From contig OY829546.1 in the NCBI GenBank assembly GCA_963691705.1, forward strand, positions 8,194,001 to 8,258,000: a stretch of DNA of 64,000 nucleotides, read 5' to 3'. The notes beneath the pieces are model-generated. The model was not told where the DNA came from, did no database searches, and worked only from the letters and a program-made list of their open reading frames with translations. The stretch is from Viola odorata (Eukaryota; Streptophyta; Magnoliopsida; Malpighiales; Violaceae). Positions 14,825-26,758 of this stretch are shown in pieces. The position numbers were made by a program, and so were the translations under genes. The stretch's first letter is position 1, and each line of letters starts with the position of its first letter.

Positions 14825-16923
14825 ATGTCCCAAAAAGTCCAATAATGTCAACGGGTAAAATATTCTTTGTTTAATTTCTCACTAATTATCACTATATATT
14901 ACTTTTTCCGTTGCGTAGTGTTAGCTAATTTAGCGGCTCATAAAAAACTATATAGAAATCTATTATTTTTGTCCGTATAAATCTACATAATGATATATTT
15001 TCGTCGACGTTTCAAAAAAAATTATATAGATACTTATTGTCACTAATTTGTGTCAATATATGGGTGCATTGGTACAAAAAATGTTAATCTTGATCAATAA
15101 ATTTAGAGATGAGTATGAATATAAGAAATTGTTGGTCGAAGAATCCACTATGGTATAGCTGGTGAGGTTTTGCAATTTTGTATTTTTCTGAATTTCATTT
15201 AATGTTTGATTTGTCTTGCTCTATTAATTTGATGGGATGGATGAATTAAGGTGGACCAGGAGGCTACCTGATCCATGAACCAGTTGAACCAAGGCAAGGT
15301 ATATACAATAAGTCAACTCTTATATACAAAATGAATGTGTCAAAATCAGTGAATTGCATTATTACATTGTAAGTTGTAACATAGCTAGTTTAACATTTCT
15401 TAAAAAAGTGGAGATAGAATTCGAACCTGTATTCGAATCTTTACCGGTACTTTATTATTAATATATAATCAATGAATTATATACTTCCTCGATGTATATA
15501 TGGTTGAAAATAGATGGAAAAAGAGGGTAAATATACAATTTGGGAAGTTTCGATTGTATATTATTTAGGTTTCGTGAGGTAGATGAACTTCCAAATCATA
15601 AACTAGTAGGACATTAATCCAACTAAGCATGATATTGTTGCAATCATGCATCAAATAGTAGGAACCCACCAAGCATGCTACAAATAGAAATTTAACTAAT
15701 TAAGCACATAGAAGTTGGGGAAATTAATGTCAAGATACATGAAAATAGGCTAAATGGCATATTTTATTGCATTTTTCTCACATTTTTTTACAATTAAAAA
15801 CATAATTTGTAAGCTTACATGAACAACTTCTATTAATAAGTCTACCTTTTTTATCAACATGGTGAAGTCTTTTTGTGGGCGGAAAGGTAGCAATAATGCT
15901 AATTGCTAACATAAAATTGTGCTTTACAACTAATAATCTCAAAGTTAGGTTGTAAAAAATGAATCAATAATGCATCAACATGCACAATTCCTTCTCAATA
16001 AACAACGTGTTTAATAAACGCAACAACTAGTAAAATTTTATTTTAGTATATAATTAATGATATCTTACTTTAAGATCTTCATTTATTTATGTCTAATTTA
16101 AATTGGAGTTTTGGTGATCTTAAAATATAATCAATTTGACCGCCTAACAGTCTCTCGATTTGAATCACTCAGAACTAATATAAATGTTGAACAACGAAGA
16201 ATTTACCTAATACGTTTAAACAGAAACTCAGTCATTACTTTAAATATATAATTCTATACATCAAATACTATAATACAATACATTTTAGGGTTTTCAGAGT
16301 TTAACTATATTCGAATAAAATTAGTTTTTTACCATTGAGTTAGAAAATACACTCAACGAGTCTGAACAAATTTAAATTCTTGTCTTGGTTTTGAAATTTA
16401 ATATATTCACATTATAGTAGGTCGATTTCAATTAATCAAAGTCTAATATATCGGTCAAATAACAAAAAATTACCTATTTCGTTTAAGCATAAGGAGTATG
16501 ATTACCACCTTAAATCTATAATTCTATACGATGATACCATGTATTTAGCTCAAAATACGGTATTAGTTGTTAATTTCTGCTTTTCTTTTTCCTAAATAAA
16601 TTTATCTGTGTGAGACAAGAGTGATACTGTATGATTGCTTCAAAGTGAGGGAAGCTATGTCTCTATATGGTTTTGACTTTTTGATTCCGAAAACAAGCAA
16701 TGTGACATTTTCGCATAACGACAACGTTTGGTTGACTGGCAGGAGTGGGCTTAGGTTTCATTTGCCGCAGAGCAGGCCCGTCGGGTCGGTTGGTTTCAAA
16801 AAAAAAAAAAAAGTGGGTGCAGGTTAAGAACACCAAACCAAACACTGGTGTAAAACGTTGCTGGGAAATGTAAAAAGTCAACCCTTTTATCATGTGGGAC
16901 CCAATTAGAGTAGCGATGCGGTG

Positions 16924-16980
16924 GCACGTGTAAACTGCTAAGGCACACGTGTGTGAGGTGACGTCTGTTGTTTCACGTGT
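16924..16980. promoter_or_regulatory. Cluster of ACGT-core (G-box/ABRE/TGACG) motifs
   Basis: Within 57 bases there are GCACGTGT, CACACGTGTGTG, GTGACGTC and TTTCACGTGT. Such clusters bind bZIP and bHLH factors in abscisic-acid and light responses. It is more than 1.7 kb from either flanking start codon, so the target gene is unknown. Confidence 0.45.
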
Positions 16981-17840
16981 GGAGAAGAATGGAGCGGTTT
17001 TGAGCTGTCCCCCGTCCTTGCCCAACCTAGCGGTCTTGCCATCTGAAGGGCTAGTCTCAAGAATCGACTAACTAACCGTTCAAGGTTAAAACTTAGAATA
17101 CTACAAGAATAATTCAGCGGAGAAAACTTTACGATTTTTTGAAATCTTATTCAATTTAAGTTCAGAATAGAAACTGATCTAATTTAGGGAAATATTGGAT
17201 AAGAGAATGCTCATTTGGAAGTATTTTCTTAATATTTTATAATCACTATAATGATGAGATAATGCTAATAAATTATAGTATGAATTGAAGTGAATGAGGA
17301 CTAAATCGAAAATAATTTGATATATCCTTAACGATTTCAAGTTTGCTTCTATTTATTTTGAAAATAATTCCCAATTATCACCTCTTTAATATCAGGAGGG
17401 TATTATATCACAAGTTAACCTAACAACTAACAAAGAGATTAAGCTAATACCAAGAAGGAAAAAACAATGAGATTAAAAGCCATCATGGTTTGTCTTAGGA
17501 GTACTTTTAAGAAATATACTTTTTGCAAAAAGAAATTAAAAATGAGATCAGTATGAAAAAAATAGATCATCGTTTGGGTTAGGATATAATAAAATTTATT
17601 AAGTAAATACAATATGACATGAAATAAATTGTTTTATTAAATAAGAGTTTTATACTCTATTGGGCTACGTTCGGGCCGAATTTTCTAAGGAAATACGTTG
17701 GGCTTTAAGATGGAAGGCCCAAGGCTTAAAAAATGGCTTTTGAGCGAGTAGCATGAACTTGGTCCCAAATTTATACTGCGCAAAAGCTGAGGAAAAAATA
17801 AAAGAAATGCCAAAACTCTATAATAGTTGATTCTTGGCAT

Positions 17841-18046
17841 AGAAAAGAATTTGTCGAGGAGGACATTGGATGTTAACGACGAGATTGAGCTATTTTATGA
17901 TGCGGGAAAAAGCAAGGTTAAATTTCACCGTCCTCAAAAACTAATTTAGTTTAAGGACGGTAAAATTTAACCTTATTCTTTCTGCATCATAAAACGCCCA
18001 CTCTCATCATTAACATCCAATTTCTCCTCTTCACAAATTCTTTTCT
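17841..18046. repeat. Foldback element with arms of about 100 bases
   Basis: Bases 17841-17942 and 17946-18046 are inverted copies with roughly 85 percent identity by eye. Paired landmarks are AGAAAAGAATTTGT, TTGGATGTTAA, TTTTATGATGC, AAGGTTAAATTT and ACCGTCCT, each found again in reverse complement. The spacer is only a few bases, so a transcript would make a long hairpin. No obvious target duplication was recognised. Confidence 0.8.
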
Positions 18047-18405
18047 CCACCCACTAATAAAAATGTAGCTGTTAGAAGATTTCCATGGCTTGAGCACCAA
18101 TCTATGCTCAGTTTCAGAATCTACATCCCAAACGGACACCTCATGTTGAAAGAAATACCTTTGATTATTTCCATAATAAAAACACTATTATTACCTTCCC
18201 TTCATTTTATTATGATCACTGTGGAGAATACATCCGGCATGTCCGTGAATAATACTTTGTGATGAAAGCACCACCATATTTGTATGAATGATGGAGTCAC
18301 GTAAAACTACTGAGTTTTCTCCAGTAATATTTCTTCGGACCAGCAAAACGGTGCCGTAAAAAGTGGCGGTGCTGATTATTTTGGTGAAAGAGAAAACTAG
18401 CAAAA

Positions 18406-18413
18406 TTTCCCGC
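18406..18413 (+). promoter_or_regulatory. E2F-like site upstream of the SMR gene
   Basis: TTTCCCGC followed by GC matches the E2F consensus WTTSSCSS. It is about 320 bases upstream of the SMR start codon. E2F control would fit a cell-cycle inhibitor but is untested. Confidence 0.4.
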
Positions 18414-18637
18414 GCAAACACCGCCTCCAGAACATGGGGCCACGCGAGCTCGTCTATTTGCTCGCCACGTCCCCCGCGTTAGTGCCAACCCACTCTTGCT
18501 TAGCTGACACCTCCACCAACGGCATGACCTAAGAATCAATTCAACACATTTTTTTCCTTTCCGTTTCAAAAATTTCAAAGCATTCCCTCCCACTAATTTC
18601 CTTCTCCCATTTTCAAAAATTCGAAAAACTCTCTTCC

Positions 18638-18646
18638 TTATATATA
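18638..18646 (+). promoter_or_regulatory. TATA box of the SMR gene
   Basis: TTATATATA lies about 90 bases before the ATG at 18730, leaving room for a short leader. Confidence 0.6.
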
Positions 18647-18729
18647 ACAGTTAACACCCAGATTCGCCTCTCTCAAAATTCTGATCAGATTAATCCTGTG
18701 TTGTATCAAACGGTGGAGAGGAATCTGAA

Positions 18730-18918
18730 ATGGAGGAAGAGGATTGCACAACTCCCAGGCTTAGGATTCCGATGGCGTCTGTGTGTCCGCCGCCGCCCAG
18801 GAAGAAATCAACGGTGGGGAAGAAGCAAGAGCCGCCGAAGGAAGGGTATTTTCAGCCGCCTGATCTTGAGACTTTGTTCGTATCCATGCCGCATAGACGA
18901 GCAGAAGTCTGGGCTTAA
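18730..18918 (+). CDS. SIAMESE-RELATED cyclin-dependent kinase inhibitor, SMR4-like
   Basis: This intronless frame encodes 62 residues. It begins with an acidic patch, then CTTPRLRIP, the CPPPPRKK block, a Lys/Pro-rich linker, and [12 protein letters not shown], the C-terminal motif shared by SIM/SMR proteins that contact cyclin-CDK complexes. It ends HRRAEVWA. These are plant-specific inhibitors that restrain mitotic CDK activity, often during endoreduplication or stress. The short length fits the SMR4 group, and the Arabidopsis homologue I recall is At5g02220, in line with neighbouring homologues on that chromosome. A longer overlapping frame (18698-18982) is a shadow. Upstream are a TATA box and an E2F-like site. 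Confidence 0.88.
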   Translation: MEEEDCTTPRLRIPMASVCPPPPRKKSTVGKKQEPPKEGYFQPPDLETLFVSMPHRRAEVWA

Positions 18919-20262
18919 ATTTCAATGTATTGCGTTTTTGTTGTTAGAGTTTCAAGTAGTTGTAAGTATGATGATTCATTGATGCTTGATTATTGTCAAA
19001 TTTAATTACTTTTCCACTTCTTTTTTCCTGCAACTGTCTGCAATCTGCATCCTGTATTCGGTAATTTTTCTTTTTGAAAATGAATAAATGATGAAGGTTT
19101 CCTCTGCAATCAAACTGGGCCGGGCCCGGCCCAATAATTGAAGACTAAAAAAGAACAGTGCAAATTCACCAACGTGATTTTATAATTAATTAATTATTTA
19201 TTATTCAAATATTCAAATTTAAAAGAAAAATAAAGTAGTTGTGGTCTTGGGTGTTTGGTGAGGTCTCACCATTAAATTCCTCCATCCAGAGGATTAATTT
19301 ATTTATTTCATTTTCCTTTAGTTAAAATTATAGTTATGGTGACAAAGATGTAAATTGTTGATAATTCAAATTTATTAGTGCCTCAAAATCAATAATATAT
19401 TCTTTGTTATACAACTTTTTAATGTTGTCGTATTAGGTTTGGGTCCTCTAACTATATATTTTCAACAATCTATCAAACATGTCATTGATTCCATTGTTCT
19501 TTTTGGTATCATTGATCCCATGTTTGACTAATTAATAATTTAAAATTAAATTCTTTCTAAGTATCCTATAATAACCAACTATGTATCATGTGTAGTTCAG
19601 TCGTTAAAACTAATTATGTTCATACGTTATTTATACACTAGCTAAGAGCTGAATTGCTCTATGTATAGAGATTGAAAAGCGACTATTTTCTTAATGAGTG
19701 AGATTACTCACGAATCACTCGTAACGATTATCGGTAATTAGTATCGATTCATAATTTTGATGGTTAGGTGACATCTCCGTGTATGTGGGCATGGTTGGGT
19801 TGATCACACATCGTTCTCTTTAGGTCGAGTTGCGAGAAAGTGACTCAATCCAGCAAGTAAATTCAAAGTATATATGGTCTTGAATAAAATCAAACATTGG
19901 AGATGGAGGGACCAAAAATAAGCACGTCCAAACTTCTCATGATGATCTTATATTACTCCCTAATAATAATCACTTAATTTCCATGTTGCTTGCATGAAAA
20001 TCATAGCTAAATTAATATTATATTTCTTAGTTTCAAAGACAGAATAGGTAAAGAAAGGGCCCTTTTGAATGCCAAGGGACTAAGGGAGGGACATGTAGAA
20101 ACTACTTTAGAAAAGGAAAGTAGTCTTTCAAATAAATAAATAAATAAATAAAGGTTGTTTAATTATTTAAACTAAGAAATAGTGTGAATTTGAGTAGATT
20201 TTGACACAAAGAATCAATGTTCTGCTACTTGCTAGTTAATTAATTACAAGAAAACTATATAT

Positions 20263-20457
20263 TACTCCCTCCTATCGTAAAAACGTCGTAAACTGTTTGG
20301 GCACGCATATTAAAGAAGCTGGATGACTCACTATTTGACTAAAAAAATTCGTACTTTTTTTCTAACGTACGATTAACGTACGTCTGAGAAAAAATTCAGA
20401 GAAAAATTATCTCAAATAGTGAGTCATTCGATCTTCTTAATATGCGAGCCCAAATAG
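20263..20457. mobile_element. MITE-like foldback element
   Basis: It starts CTCCCTCCTA after a TA. Bases 20296-20340 (GGGCACGCATATTAAAGAAG, then GACTCACTATTTGA) reappear inverted at 20410-20457. The central part holds a palindromic CGTACG pair. The related copy is at 4989-5146. The right border is uncertain because no matching CTCCCTCC terminus was found. Confidence 0.6.
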
Positions 20458-21779
20458 TAAAAGATAATTAAAAAAACTAACAGAGATTACCTTATATTGG
20501 AAGCACATTTGAAAAGTACAACGTCCCTTCGACAGGGACAGTTGTTATATATAGCTAAGCTGGCTTGGTGAAATTGAAATGAAAGCAATACATGATTAAT
20601 GATCGGTGAAAAAGAGGGGAAAATATCACGAAAAAGAGGGTGTATATATTTTATTTAGTTATTTAGTTAAACGAAGGATTCGTTATTGGAGCAGATAGCA
20701 ATAACCACCATTTCATCCAACATACGTATTTTTTATTTTTCAATGCGTCGTTTTGAAAAAAAATAAAATAAAACAACACAGAACAGAACATATATGCTCT
20801 GATATTTTGACATTTCCTATGCCCTAAATGGCTATAACGAAAACCTGAAACAATTGGCCATCACGACCACTCATCCCACCACCGATTCAGGCTCACCAAC
20901 TAAGAAAGCGCATACAACGGTCTTATATGTTATTTTTGTCAATTTTATATGTGGCCCCTTATGTTAGGAAAAATAATAAAATAATGATAGTTAATGAAAA
21001 TTTATCGTCATCAGTTATTTTTTACGGCTGAGATTTAATTGAACTAACGGGTATAATATATGAGATCGAAATAATAATAAAAAAATGGAACCATAAGTAA
21101 AATGAAAAAAATAACATATGAGAACGTTGGGTGCGTTTTTTCGTCATCGACTTAGCCTCGCGGCCTCCCCAACTCATTCTCGTCATCGTCTTGTCTCGAA
21201 CGACAACCATGAACTCCCTTATGATACTAGTTAATAACTATTATATATATAAGTTTTTTTAAACACAAGGTTAGTAAGCTGTTACATTTATTTTAATTTA
21301 AAATATGTATAAAGTTGTATGTATGTTAGTATATTTTTGAGAAACTAGCAGGTTCAAGCCGGTTTAATCCGATTGAACTACATTGAATCAGTAAATCAAT
21401 AGTTCATAAGTTAAACGATTTGATATATGAATGGTTCTAAAATACGATCCAGTCTAACCAAATTAAACCCGATTAAATTAGAGAATCAATGAATCATAAA
21501 TTGACTGATTTGCTGTCTAGTTGGATTCTAATAATTTTGGTCGGTCATGTTTTCGGATTTAATACAAGCCTCAATTTTATTTGTTTTAGTTTTCAATTCT
21601 AGGATATGTACAAATGTAAAATACGGAACTCAAATCTAGGGACCTACTCGATTACCTCTCATAAGAGTTCATAGGTTAAATTTTTATGCGTGAAATAATT
21701 ACGAGTAATTTATCTTCTAATGAACTGGTATTATATATTAAAAAATAAATATCTGAGAATTTAACAATTTTAAGAAGGG

Positions 21780-22185
21780 AGTTTTTATTTCCACACACCA
21801 AAGTAGTTTAAAAAAAAAGTATCTTATTATGTTCTCCATTTATTATTAAATTCTCTTGATACGACAACTTTCGCATCTATTACAATTTATTTTTAGATCA
21901 GCCACTTTTCTTTTTCTTTTTCCTTTTTAAATAATTATTTGAGAAAATGCCATTTTTTCCTTTTTTTTTCTTTTTTAAAAATTTGGATGTCAAATAGACA
22001 TTTTCTCAAATAATTGTTTCAAAAAAAATGGTTGATCAAAAAATAAATTTTAACAAATACGGAAGTTATCATATCAAGAAAATTTGATAAAAAAAATTGA
22101 GAAGATATGAGAATATAATAAAATAATTTTTTTAAAACTATTTTAGCGTGGGACTAAACTAATTGAGCGTGAAAATAAAGGTTTT
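21780..22185. repeat. Foldback element with arms of about 170-190 bases
   Basis: The left arm carries CTTGATACGACAACTT, AATTTATTTTTAGATCA and ATTATTTGAGAAAATG. The right arm carries the same blocks in reverse complement near 22000-22085. The similarity continues outward to a TTTTATTTCCAC-like end. This is typical of a foldback or MITE-like DNA transposon. The borders are approximate. Confidence 0.65.
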
Positions 22186-22355
22186 TTTAAAAGAATTAAG
22201 CTATTATTTTGTTCGTGCTTGCAACTTGCAATCCACTTCATGCTAGACTGATCCAATAAGGAAGGATTAAGGAGAACTGGAGAAGGTTGCTTTAGGAAAA
22301 AGTAAAAGTTCTATCTTGTGCTGCATCCATACTCGTCACCTAATTGGGAATTCTC

Positions 22356-22364
22356 TATATAAAG
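22356..22364 (+). promoter_or_regulatory. TATA box of laccase A
   Basis: TATATAAAG lies about 75 bases upstream of the ATG at 22435. Confidence 0.6.
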
Positions 22365-22434
22365 TCCCAACACTCTGCATCCAATCATCTCGTGCTACCT
22401 TTCTTCCACAACCAAATAGCACAGACATACCGAA

Positions 22435-25017
22435 ATGGGCTCAATTGTTTCATTAACGTTTTTCATTCTTGGAATTTCCATTTTATCACTAATGCCAAAC
22501 TTTGCAGCAAGCACTACCAGGCATTACACATTCAATGTACACTATATTTAATTTATACATTTTAAGCATAACATTACATTTTCTTAGTACATCTACATAT
22601 ATTTTTAACAAAATTAATCACTAATTAATTCATTTTACTTCTCTCAATTCAAGATTGTGAACAAAAATATCACAAGATTATGCCACACAAGGAGCGTTTT
22701 GACAGTGAACGGACGGTTCCCCGGACCGCGATTAGTTGCAAGGGAAGGTGATCGAGTCATCATTAAGGTGGTTAATCATGTTTCAACCAATATAACCATC
22801 CACTGGTATGTTTCTTGATTTCTTACACAGTTACACTTTACAATTTTTTGTTCTTTTAAACATCTCGAAACTAGAATTGATATCACTCCGGCGCAACCAA
22901 CTTTGCAGGCATGGGATTAAGCAGCTTACGAGCGGTTGGGCAGATGGACCGGCTTATGTGACCCAATGCCCTATACAGACAGGCCAGGCCTACAATTACA
23001 ACTTCACAATTACTGGGCAGAGAGGAACTCTGTTATGACATGCTCACATTTCATGGCTAAGGTCATCCATTTATGGACCAATTATTATTCTCCCCAAACG
23101 CAATGACTCATACCCTTTTATCAAGCCCTACAAGGAAGTCCCCATCCTTTTTGGTACTTAATTAACTCATTTAATCTTGTAATTAAACTCTCTTAATTAC
23201 TCTTTTTAAATTTATTTTTTTAAAGTTTGTTGATGAATTTGTAATTACAGGAGAGTGGTTCAATGTCGACCCGGAGGCTGTGATTGCTCAGGCGCTACAA
23301 ACCGGGGGAGGCCCAAATGTTTCAGATGCGTACACCATCAATGGCCTTCCCGGCTTATTATATAACTGCTCTTCAAAAGGTACTTTTTTTTAAACGCAAA
23401 ACATATGATATATTCATTCTTATTGGTCAAAATTCATCATTAAATAGGCAAATGATACACTGTGTATCTAAAAAGTTTCGCATTCGAGGATTGTGAGCAA
23501 ATACATGGGAAGATTTAGTTAATTTTGCATGTATTTTGTGTTAACAAATGAATATAATTCCATCTGCAACAATATATAGGGGTGGAAGGCAACATCTCAC
23601 TAACCCATTATAAGAAATGTGAAGAAAAAAGCAAGTACACAGTTAATTACTAGAATGCCACTATACATGAGTAAAATGACAAGATCAAGACAATCTGTGA
23701 TCTGTTGAAATGTTTCATTCATTGATCTTATTAAGAAACTTAATCCCATAGTTAATCCTTGTAATTAAGTAATGATTTGTCAAATCACCAATCATGAAAG
23801 AAACTTTCTGCTTCCCCTGTACTTTGTTTGGTCAGATACATACAAGCTGAAGGTAAAGACGGGAAAAACCTATCTTCTCCGTATAATCAACGCTGCGCTC
23901 AATGACGAGCTCTTCTTCAGCATTGCCAATCACACTCTCACTATCGTCGAAGCAGATGCATCCTATGTCAAGCCATTTGAGACAGACACACTAATCATTG
24001 CACCAGGCCAAACCACAAACGTTCTGCTGAAAACCAAACCATTTTTCCCTAATGCAACCTTTGTTATGGCAGCTAGGCCTTATTTTACAGGTCAAGGAAC
24101 TTTTGACAACTCTACTACAACCGGCATTCTCGAATACGAATACCCATCTCATCATCACTTGAAAAACCTCACCTCTTTTAACCCAACCCTGCCTGCAATC
24201 AACGCGACAGGATTTGTTGCGAATTTCAGCAGCAAACTCCGCAGCTTAGCCTCACCTAAGTTTCCTGCTAATGTCCCACAAAAGGTGGACAAGAAATTTT
24301 TCTTCACAGTAGGATTAGGAACTAGTCCATGCCCGAAAAACACAACCTGTCAGGGACCAACAAATGTTACTAAATTCGCTGCTGCAATCAACAATGTCTC
24401 GTTCGCGTTGCCTTCTACAGCTCTTCTCCAATCCTTTTACTTTGGACAATCTAACGGAGTTTTCACTACAGATTTTCCTCAGAACCCGCCTATTCCTTTT
24501 AACTATACCGGTACACCACCAAATAATACAATGGTGACAAACGCAACTCGAACATTGGTACTCGGATTCAATACTAGTGTGGAATTAGTGATGCAGGACA
24601 CCAGCATTCTCGGTGCGGAAAGCCACCCTCTCCATTTACATGGATACAACTTCTACATTGTCGGTCGAGGTTTTGGAAATTATAATCCTAATAAAGATCC
24701 TGCTAATTTTAATGTGGTCGATCCTGTCGAGAGGAACACAGCAGCAATTCCTGCTGGTGGGTGGGTAGCTGTTCGTTTCCTAACAGACAATCCAGGTACT
24801 AATTACAATTCACATTTTCTTGATTGAATCTCAAGAAAGATTAATTTTCTTGAATTTCTAACTTTGTGTCTACTAATTACGAGCAGGTGTGTGGTTTATG
24901 CATTGTCACCTGGACGTGCACACAAGCTGGGGATTAAGGATGGCATGGATAGTCTTAGACGGACCAGAACCGAATCAAAAGATACAACCTCCACCAGCTG
25001 ATCTTCCAAAATGTTGA
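22435..25017 (+). pseudogene. Laccase A (LAC5/12/13-like), nonsense mutation in exon 3
   Basis: Six exons (22435-22536, 22654-22805, 22909-23153, 23251-23379, 23836-24795, 24887-25017) keep the standard laccase layout and good splice sites, equal to about 572 codons with a signal peptide. Copper motifs HWHG, HPLHLHG and HCHLDVH are intact. In exon 3, TGA at 23036-23038 replaces the invariant Trp just before the type-3 copper motif HAHISWLR, so translation would stop after 127 residues. All other exons stay in frame, so the lesion is recent, or is an assembly error. Laccases oxidise phenolics in the apoplast, including monolignols. The sequence ([21 protein letters not shown] region, [10 protein letters not shown]) fits the LAC5/12/13 branch. 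Confidence 0.85.
23885..23905 (+). promoter_or_regulatory. Predicted miR397 target site in laccase A
   Basis: The sequence encoding INAALND matches the complement of miR397 as I recall it, except for one terminal mismatch and one position that would be a G:U pair. miR397 regulation of laccases through this segment is established in several plants. Confidence 0.65.
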
Positions 25018-26758
25018 TTTTTTATTAAATTAATAATTGGTTTTAGTTTTGGTTCTGCAAATGATAATTAAGGTTTTTGTTGTGAGTTTTGTGATAAATT
25101 AAGATAACCAAAGAGGGGATTTTTTTCCTTTTTTGGGTCATCGATTTGATTGTTTGTAATTCCTGGTGATGCAGAGATGAAAACAGCAGCTGAGTTGTAA
25201 ACATCAGGCGGGTTAATTGTATTTAATCAAATAAGGTTTATTCCATAATTACTTCAACTAATCTTGCATTATTACATTAAGCATGTTCCTCCTTGTTCCG
25301 CCTTTGTTTCATATATAAGCCAAGGTGTGTTATGGATCCAGTTGATGCTGCTGGCATCATTACAACCGCCTAAATAGTTAAAATCGAATGATGGTGGTAA
25401 AATTAAGTATAAATGGTAAAAAAAAACAAGTTTATCCGATAAAAAAGAAGAAGATCTATTTGATCGAACATGATTTAAATAGTAAAAAAAGAGCTTGAAA
25501 GTTAAAAATCTAATAGATGATCAATTTGGCCTAAATGAGAAACATCGAAACGGGAAATTAATCTAAATCGAGTTTACGGATTGAAATGAAGTCTAAATAA
25601 ATGGTCAAAACCAAAACATTAAATAGTCAAAACTGCGTAGGGGTAAATTTGACATCGGGTAAATTTTGTTTCTTCCCCAACAAGCACAAATTGATGTATC
25701 CTGAATTTTCTCCATTTGCTTCAGTACCGTACGGTGTCTACACAATGTTGGGCAGAATTTTTTTTGTTTTATTTTTTTTAGGGTTCGGAATTGTAGTTAC
25801 TCGAGGAAAAGGAATTGATATCAGTAGTCAATCTGTCTGTTCGGCTAGATTTTAGCTATAGAAAAAAAAAATGGCGATAATCTCAGTAACCAATCGCTCT
25901 ATGTTCCGCATTAATCGTCTCAGGCAGCAGCGAGTAAAGCCTCCGCCGTCCATTCAAGATCTGCGTTCCGGAACGAATCGTTTTTTTTCCGGCAACGGTC
26001 AGCAATGCCGGTGCCGGCGCACAAATTGACAACGAGTTTTGGTTACTACTAGGAAGACGTTTTCTTTCGTCGGCCAGAGCTGGGAAGCACCAATCCAGAA
26101 GTTTCTGTAGCAGGAAAACCCCAAAAGACAAAAAAACGAAACGAAACGAAACCCCAATATAATTGTAGTATATTATGTAATAATTTGTGCAGTATTTATT
26201 ATTTTCAGCTTTTGATCGATCACCTAATGCTTTTGTCTTGTTTAATTAATGCAGGATGCGAGAACAATCGCACTAAGGATAACAAGGAAATCCCATGCTA
26301 AGGTAAGGCGCGCTCACACAGATCTGTCACTTACGTTCTTTTTTTCTTTTTTCTATGTTTAATGTAGCAAAATTATTGTGTTTTTTTCTCTCTTATTAGT
26401 GTTTAAGATAGCATACTTCTATGTTGGTGTAAAGATTGTGTAGTTGTATATAGTTTAGCTTTATTTTGTCACATCCAGCCCTCTTAAGGTTAAAGAAAAG
26501 ATCATTTTCCTCTTTCATCTCCAAGTTTTGTTGTCTAATTATGTTGGTAGGTTTGTCTAACATCTGAATTGATGTGTATTCGAATCATAGCAACTAATAA
26601 TCGCCGATACACCATATCCGTGATGTTAGTTGCTTTACTTTTGTGCTTTAGAATGTCATTTTTCCTTCTTTTTGTTTGGCTCAAAAGGAAGAAGGAGAAG
26701 AGATGCATATGAAGTATTAAATTGAGTCATATGAAATGTTTCAATTCATGTACATCTA
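25018..26758. other. Intergenic region with possible FtsH pseudogene leader
   Basis: This is the 3' flank of laccase A and AT-rich spacer. At 25871-26030 a short Arg-rich frame beginning ATGGCGATAATC could be a relic of a mitochondrial presequence for the FtsH pseudogene downstream, but I cannot show that. Nothing else is recognised. Confidence 0.4.

Larger units (their letters stand above)
14825..18637. other. Long AT-rich spacer between WRKY and SMR genes
   Basis: No convincing gene is present. The stretch contains divergent regulatory sequence for the WRKY gene (-) and the SMR gene (+), an ACGT-core motif cluster at 16924-16980, a foldback repeat at 17841-18046 and an E2F-like site at 18406-18413. 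Short open frames at 16621-17025 and 18191-18593 overlap these and lack homology. Confidence 0.55.
18919..22355. other. Intergenic region with MITE and foldback repeats
   Basis: No gene is supported. It holds the SMR 3' region, GGGCC-rich motifs near 19118-19133, a TAAA microsatellite at 20129-20152, a MITE-like foldback at 20263-20457, a larger foldback at about 21780-22185, and the laccase A promoter from about 22200. Confidence 0.55.

Noticed and set aside
16621..17025. Overlapping short open frames on both strands
   Set aside because: No homology, one starts at a non-ATG codon, and they overlap a regulatory motif cluster and a poly(A) run.
18191..18593. Minus-strand frames of 76 and 98 residues
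   Set aside because: They lie in the SMR promoter next to the foldback and show no protein features.
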